Shown here in pieces: positions 60,691 through 64,000 of a stretch of DNA of 64,000 bases; position 1 is the stretch's first letter; every line of letters begins with the position of its first letter. Both the position numbers and the translations under genes were made by a program. The notes beneath the pieces were generated by a model. The model ran no database searches and had not been told where the DNA came from. It saw only the letters and a program-made list of their open reading frames with translations. This DNA comes from WTFY01 sp965220895 (GTDB lineage Bacteria; Pseudomonadota; Gammaproteobacteria; UBA4575), in contig OZ244850.1 in NCBI GenBank assembly GCA_965220895.1, forward strand, positions 1,116,001 through 1,180,000, read 5' to 3'.

Positions 60691-60856
60691 GGTACTGTCT
60701 TGTTGATAACCTGCGGGCACATCCTGGGGACACGACGCTGTTACTGGCAATAAAATGCTGTTGCCATGGCTTGTTGCATTCAGGATTGAACCCCGTGAAA
60801 GCGCAGTTAAGCTGTGGACTTCGGAACGATCTTTTATACACAAGAGCGAGGTAGAG

Positions 60857-61051
60857 ATGCGTAAATTTATTCTGGTTTTGTTTATATCTGCACTTCTGGC
60901 TGCATGCAGCAGTGAGGAAGCCGAAAATTCTGCAAACACCGCCGATGAAGCTGCTACAGAGGCGCCCATGGCAGAGGAGCATGCTGGCGATGGCGAACCT
61001 GCCGAGGCGGAAGCATCTGCAGAAGGAGGTGACAAGCAAGGCGGGTACTAA
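60857..61051 (+). CDS. Small acidic lipoprotein
   Basis: 64-residue protein with a signal peptide and lipobox (ISALLAAC, Cys at about 17), so it should be lipidated and exported. The mature part is almost entirely Ala, Glu, Gly, Asp and Ser (EEAENSANTADEAATEAPMAEE), probably disordered. The ATG at 60857 has GAGG 5 bp upstream; an in-frame extension upstream lacks a signal sequence at its end. No family recognised. It stands alone between phoU and gmk. Confidence 0.65.
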   Translation: MRKFILVLFISALLAACSSEEAENSANTADEAATEAPMAEEHAGDGEPAEAEASAEGGDKQGGY

Positions 61052-61225
61052 GTCAGGCAAAACCTCATATCAAGTCCGCAGGCCGACACAGCAGGACCTT
61101 GAGTACAAGGCCATTCTCCAGCTGACTCTTTCCGGGGCTCAGTGTCTGTCGGGGCGTATCTTGTACGTGCATTCCGGCTCGACTGCGGCTTAATCTGCAA
61201 AGCCTGTGCAGGTACCTTGCGGGCG

Positions 61226-61840
61226 ATGAATCAAAGCAGACTCTTTATTGTTTCCGGCCCTTCGGGATCTGGAAAGTCAAGTTTGGTCAGGGCTATCGTT
61301 GAGAAAATTCCGGATGTGGCGGTTTCGGTGTCACACACCACCCGGCCCATGCGACCCGGCGAGGTTGATGGCAGGGACTATTTCTTCACCAGCGTTGCAG
61401 ATTTCTCCGGCATGGTCGAGCGCAGTGAGTTCCTGGAGCATGCTGAGGTCTTTGGCAATTGTTACGGGACTTCGCAGGCGTCCGTACAAAGCCAGCTCGA
61501 TGATGGGCTCAGGGTGATTCTTGAAATTGACTGGCAGGGTGCACGACTGACCCGCCAGCGGATGGACAATACAACCTCGGTCTTCATTTTGCCGCCCTCG
61601 AAATCAGCCCTGGAGCATCGCCTTCGCAACCGGGGGCAAGACAGCGATGAAACGATCTCCAGGAGAATGCGCAAGGCTGAAAGTGAAATCAGTCACTATG
61701 CAGAGTTCGATCACATCGTGCTGAATGATGACTTTGATCATGCGCTGGAAGCACTGACCTGTCTTTTCACCTGTCCGGAAAGTTTTCAGCCACTCGATAC
61801 CAAAGTACTGAAGTCGCTGACCCGGGAGTTGCTGGGATAG
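61226..61840 (+). CDS. gmk: Guanylate kinase
   Basis: ATP-dependent phosphorylation of GMP to GDP. From the ATG at 61226 the protein has 204 residues, near the 207 of E. coli. P-loop GPSGSGKSS (about 9-17), GMP-binding SHTTRPMRPGEVDGRDYFF, and EIDWQGA are visible. An in-frame upstream extension of 28 codons is rejected as unconserved. It is followed by rpoZ and spoT, the standard gmk-rpoZ-spoT order. Confidence 0.96.
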   Translation: MNQSRLFIVSGPSGSGKSSLVRAIVEKIPDVAVSVSHTTRPMRPGEVDGRDYFFTSVADFSGMVERSEFLEHAEVFGNCYGTSQASVQSQLDDGLRVILEIDWQGARLTRQRMDNTTSVFILPPSKSALEHRLRNRGQDSDETISRRMRKAESEISHYAEFDHIVLNDDFDHALEALTCLFTCPESFQPLDTKVLKSLTRELLG

Positions 61841-61861
61841 CGCTGGGATAGCGCTGGTAGC
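61831..61861 (+). repeat. Short 11-bp tandem repeat at the gmk stop
   Basis: GCTGGGATAGC occurs twice in tandem (61831-61841 and 61842-61852), followed by a shortened third copy GCTGGTAGC (61853-61861). The first copy includes the gmk stop codon; each full copy repeats the TAG. Confidence 0.8.
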
Positions 61862-61919
61862 TGCAGGGTGAATTCGTTAGAATAATACGTTCCCCGATAT
61901 GTTTTCGTAGGAGTATGTT

Positions 61920-62414
61920 ATGGCCCGGGTGACCGTTGAGGATTGTCTGGAACACGTGGAGAACCGCTTTGAACTGGTGCTGCTGGCCAGCAAGCGCACA
62001 CGACAGCTTGTGCAGGGCGCTGAGGCGCTTGTCGAGTGGGAAAACGACAAGCCGACCGTAGTGGCATTGCGTGAGATTGCAGAAAATCTGATCAACGAGG
62101 AGAAGATGGAAGCCGCGCTTGCAGTTCCTGCAGAGGGAGAGGGTACTGAATTTGGTGAAGACGAACTGGCGGCGCTGTACACGGAGATCAGCCGCGAGCT
62201 CAACCAGACCCGCCCGGACGGCGATCCCTTGGACAAGCCGGACGCCCTGTACTCGACAGAGGAGTCGGAGGACCGGTTGCTGAGCGAACGTCTGCAACGC
62301 CTGATTGAAGAGGACGAGGCAACCGCGGATGCTGAGCCGCAAGAACCGGCTCAGGATGACGCGACTTCCGTTCCATCGACGAATGCATCCACCGAAGGAG
62401 AACAGGAGGCATAG
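61920..62414 (+). CDS. rpoZ: RNA polymerase omega subunit with acidic C-terminal extension
   Basis: The first ~70 residues (MARVTVEDCLEHVENRFELVLLASKRTRQL...NDKPTVVALREIA) are the omega subunit that stabilises the beta-prime chain and forms the ppGpp site 1 in E. coli. The total length is 164 residues against 91 in E. coli. The extra ~85 residues are rich in Glu, Asp, Ala and Pro and look disordered. AGGAG precedes the ATG. Position between gmk and spoT confirms the identity. Confidence 0.95.
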   Translation: MARVTVEDCLEHVENRFELVLLASKRTRQLVQGAEALVEWENDKPTVVALREIAENLINEEKMEAALAVPAEGEGTEFGEDELAALYTEISRELNQTRPDGDPLDKPDALYSTEESEDRLLSERLQRLIEEDEATADAEPQEPAQDDATSVPSTNASTEGEQEA

Positions 62415-62444
62415 GCGGTTTCCTGACCCGCTTATTCTGCGGCA

Positions 62445-64000
62445 ATGGCTAGTGTTGTAGAACCCGCTAGCAAACATCTAGCTGCACACCATCCTTCACG
62501 CTTTCTGATCAGCGACCTTTGCGCGTTGCTGGAAACGTACCTGGATGCACAGCATGTCAAGAGCGTGTACCATGCCTACCTTTTCAGTGCGACCGCGCAC
62601 GAAGGACAGACACGCCTCACCGGCGAGCCCTATATTTACCACCCACTTGCCGTAGCCCGCGTACTGGCGGGCATGCACATGGACGCGCAGACGATTGTTG
62701 CAGCCGTGCTGCATGATGTGATCGAAGATACGGAAACGGCCAAGGGGCAGATCACCCTGGAGTTTGGCAAGGACGTGGCTGAACTGGTCGATGGGGTCAG
62801 CAAACTCACCCATCTGGAATTCGGATCCAAGCAGGAGGCGCAAGCCGAGAACTTCCGCAAGATGATGCTTGCTTTCGCGAAGGACGTGCGCGTGATCATC
62901 ATCAAGCTGGCCGACCGGTTGCACAACATGCGAACCCTGAGTGGAGTGGCATTGGAAAAGCGCAGGCGGGTCGCCCGTGAAACGCTGGATATCTATGCAC
63001 CCATTGCCCTGCGACTGGGAATGCATGAGTTATGCATGGAGCTTGAAGAGCTCTCGTTCAAGACTTTGTGGCCGCGGCGATATGAAGTGTTGCAGGATTC
63101 CGTGAAGCGAACCAACGTCAATCGCAAAAGGCTTCTGCAGGAGGCGGAGAAGAATCTCTGCGAAAGACTGGACGATGCCGGCATTGTGAGCCGCATCCAT
63201 GGCCGCGAGAAGAATATTTACAGCATCTACAGAAAGATGAAGGAAAAGCACCTCCAGTTCTCCGAGGTGTTTGATGTTTTCGGGTTCCGTATCGTCGTTG
63301 CCGATGTCGATACCTGTTATAGGGTACTCGGCGTCATCCACAACCTGTACAAGCCGGTGCCGGGCAAGTTCAAGGACTACATTGCCATCCCCAAGAAAAA
63401 TGCCTACCAGTCACTGCACACCGTTTTGTTCGGGCCCAAGGGCATACCTGTGGAGGTCCAGATCCGCTCGGAAGAAATGGATCAGGTCGCCCTGTCCGGC
63501 ATCGCTGCCCACTGGATGTACAAGGGGGGTGAGGGCGATCACGCGGGACCCCACACGAGGACACAGGAATGGCTCAAGACGGTTTCAGAAATACAGCACA
63601 GTTCAGGCAGTTCCCTCGAATTTCTGGAAAGCGTAAAGATCGATCTTTTTTATGACGAGATTTACGTGTTTACCCCGAGGGGCGATATCCTGGAACTGCC
63701 GATCAACGCGACGGCTGTGGACTTTGCCTACGCGGTGCATTCGGATATTGGCAATCATTGTGTCGGGGCCCGAATCAACCGTCGGCTGGAGCCACTCAGC
63801 ACGATTCTCGAAAACGGGCAGACCATCGACATCATCACAGCCCCTGAAGGCCATCCGAGCCCGGATTGGCTGAACTTCATCGTGACCGCCAAAGCACGTT
63901 CCAACATTCGGAGTTATCTGAAGAACCTGCAGACCGAAGAGGCCGGTCAACTGGGCAGGCGGCTTCTGGATCAGGCCTTGATTGCCTATGAAAAAACCTG
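62445..64000 (+). CDS. spoT: Bifunctional (p)ppGpp synthetase/hydrolase SpoT, 3' end cut by window
   Basis: RelA/SpoT-family stringent-response enzyme; 518 codons are in the window, and the C-terminal ACT region lies outside. The hydrolase domain keeps the HD motif (VLHDVIEDTE), which separates it from RelA. The synthetase domain (about 230-370) has GREKNIYSIYRKMKEK, DVFGFRIVV and GKFKDYIAIPKKNAYQSLHT. The TGS domain starts at IYVFTPRGDILELP. It begins 30 bp after rpoZ. The ATG at 62445 gives a normal N-terminus. Confidence 0.96.
   Translation, partial: MASVVEPASKHLAAHHPSRFLISDLCALLETYLDAQHVKSVYHAYLFSATAHEGQTRLTGEPYIYHPLAVARVLAGMHMDAQTIVAAVLHDVIEDTETAKGQITLEFGKDVAELVDGVSKLTHLEFGSKQEAQAENFRKMMLAFAKDVRVIIIKLADRLHNMRTLSGVALEKRRRVARETLDIYAPIALRLGMHELCMELEELSFKTLWPRRYEVLQDSVKRTNVNRKRLLQEAEKNLCERLDDAGIVSRIHGREKNIYSIYRKMKEKHLQFSEVFDVFGFRIVVADVDTCYRVLGVIHNLYKPVPGKFKDYIAIPKKNAYQSLHTVLFGPKGIPVEVQIRSEEMDQVALSGIAAHWMYKGGEGDHAGPHTRTQEWLKTVSEIQHSSGSSLEFLESVKIDLFYDEIYVFTPRGDILELPINATAVDFAYAVHSDIGNHCVGARINRRLEPLSTILENGQTIDIITAPEGHPSPDWLNFIVTAKARSNIRSYLKNLQTEEAGQLGRRLLDQALIAYEKT

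Overview
This 64 kb window reads as an ordinary, gene-dense stretch of a gammaproteobacterial chromosome. The evidence is gene order and gene content: yibN-grxC-secB-gpsA, glnA-ntrB-ntrC, murJ-ribF-ileS-lspA with divergent rpsT, ispB divergent from rplU-rpmA-obgE-proB, and gmk-rpoZ-spoT. The glycine oxidase (ThiO) route to thiazole and the proton-pumping transhydrogenase suggest an aerobic or facultative free-living proteobacterium. I cannot name the genus. No prophage, insertion sequence, CRISPR array or rRNA was seen. The window cuts a copper ATPase at the left edge and spoT at the right edge.

Layout: 1-2.5 kb, copper-type P1B ATPase (minus, partial) and tRNA-Thr. 2.6-5.5 kb, thiazole genes thiO (minus) and thiS-thiG (plus), then trmB. 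5.5-10.5 kb, SulP-STAS anion transporter, a FIST sensor-domain protein, an aldo/keto reductase and gmhB. 10.5-13.5 kb, glyQ-glyS. 14-18.2 kb, the nitrogen regulon core glnA, ntrB and ntrC, with two NtrC operators and a sigma-54 promoter. 18.2-23.1 kb, minus-strand znuA, a class 1B type dihydroorotate dehydrogenase, gpsA-secB-grxC-rhodanese and an ArsR-type regulator. 23.2-26.5 kb, envC, ctpA, yajL. 26.5-36.7 kb, the lspA/ileS/ribF/murJ block, rpsT, proB/obgE/rpmA/rplU and ispB. 36.8-39.9 kb, tRNA-Pro, then a periplasmic thioredoxin-like protein, a TolC-family protein and a HlyD-family adaptor. 39.9-43.4 kb, a small DUF1902-like gene behind pntAB.

The most coherent functional region is about 43.9-60.6 kb, a phosphorus block: ppx and ppk (convergent), dgkA, a DUF3859-like secreted protein, a secreted beta-propeller protein, an OprO/OprP-type porin, phoB-phoR, and pstS-pstC-pstA-pstB-phoU. 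It covers outer-membrane uptake, periplasmic capture, high-affinity import, sensing and polyphosphate storage. PstC and PstA both carry large extra periplasmic domains. Pho-box-like 11-bp-periodic repeats precede phoB and pstS. The window ends with a small lipoprotein, gmk, an rpoZ with a long acidic tail, and spoT.

I found no clearly new multi-gene system. The leads most worth checking are an ArsR regulator with the cysteine spacing of persulfide sensors beside a rhodanese gene, a perfect hairpin that covers the ribosome-binding site of the DUF1902-like gene, the translocase-less TolC/HlyD/thioredoxin cluster, the PyrD of class 1B type with no PyrK beside it, and a structured element after phoU.
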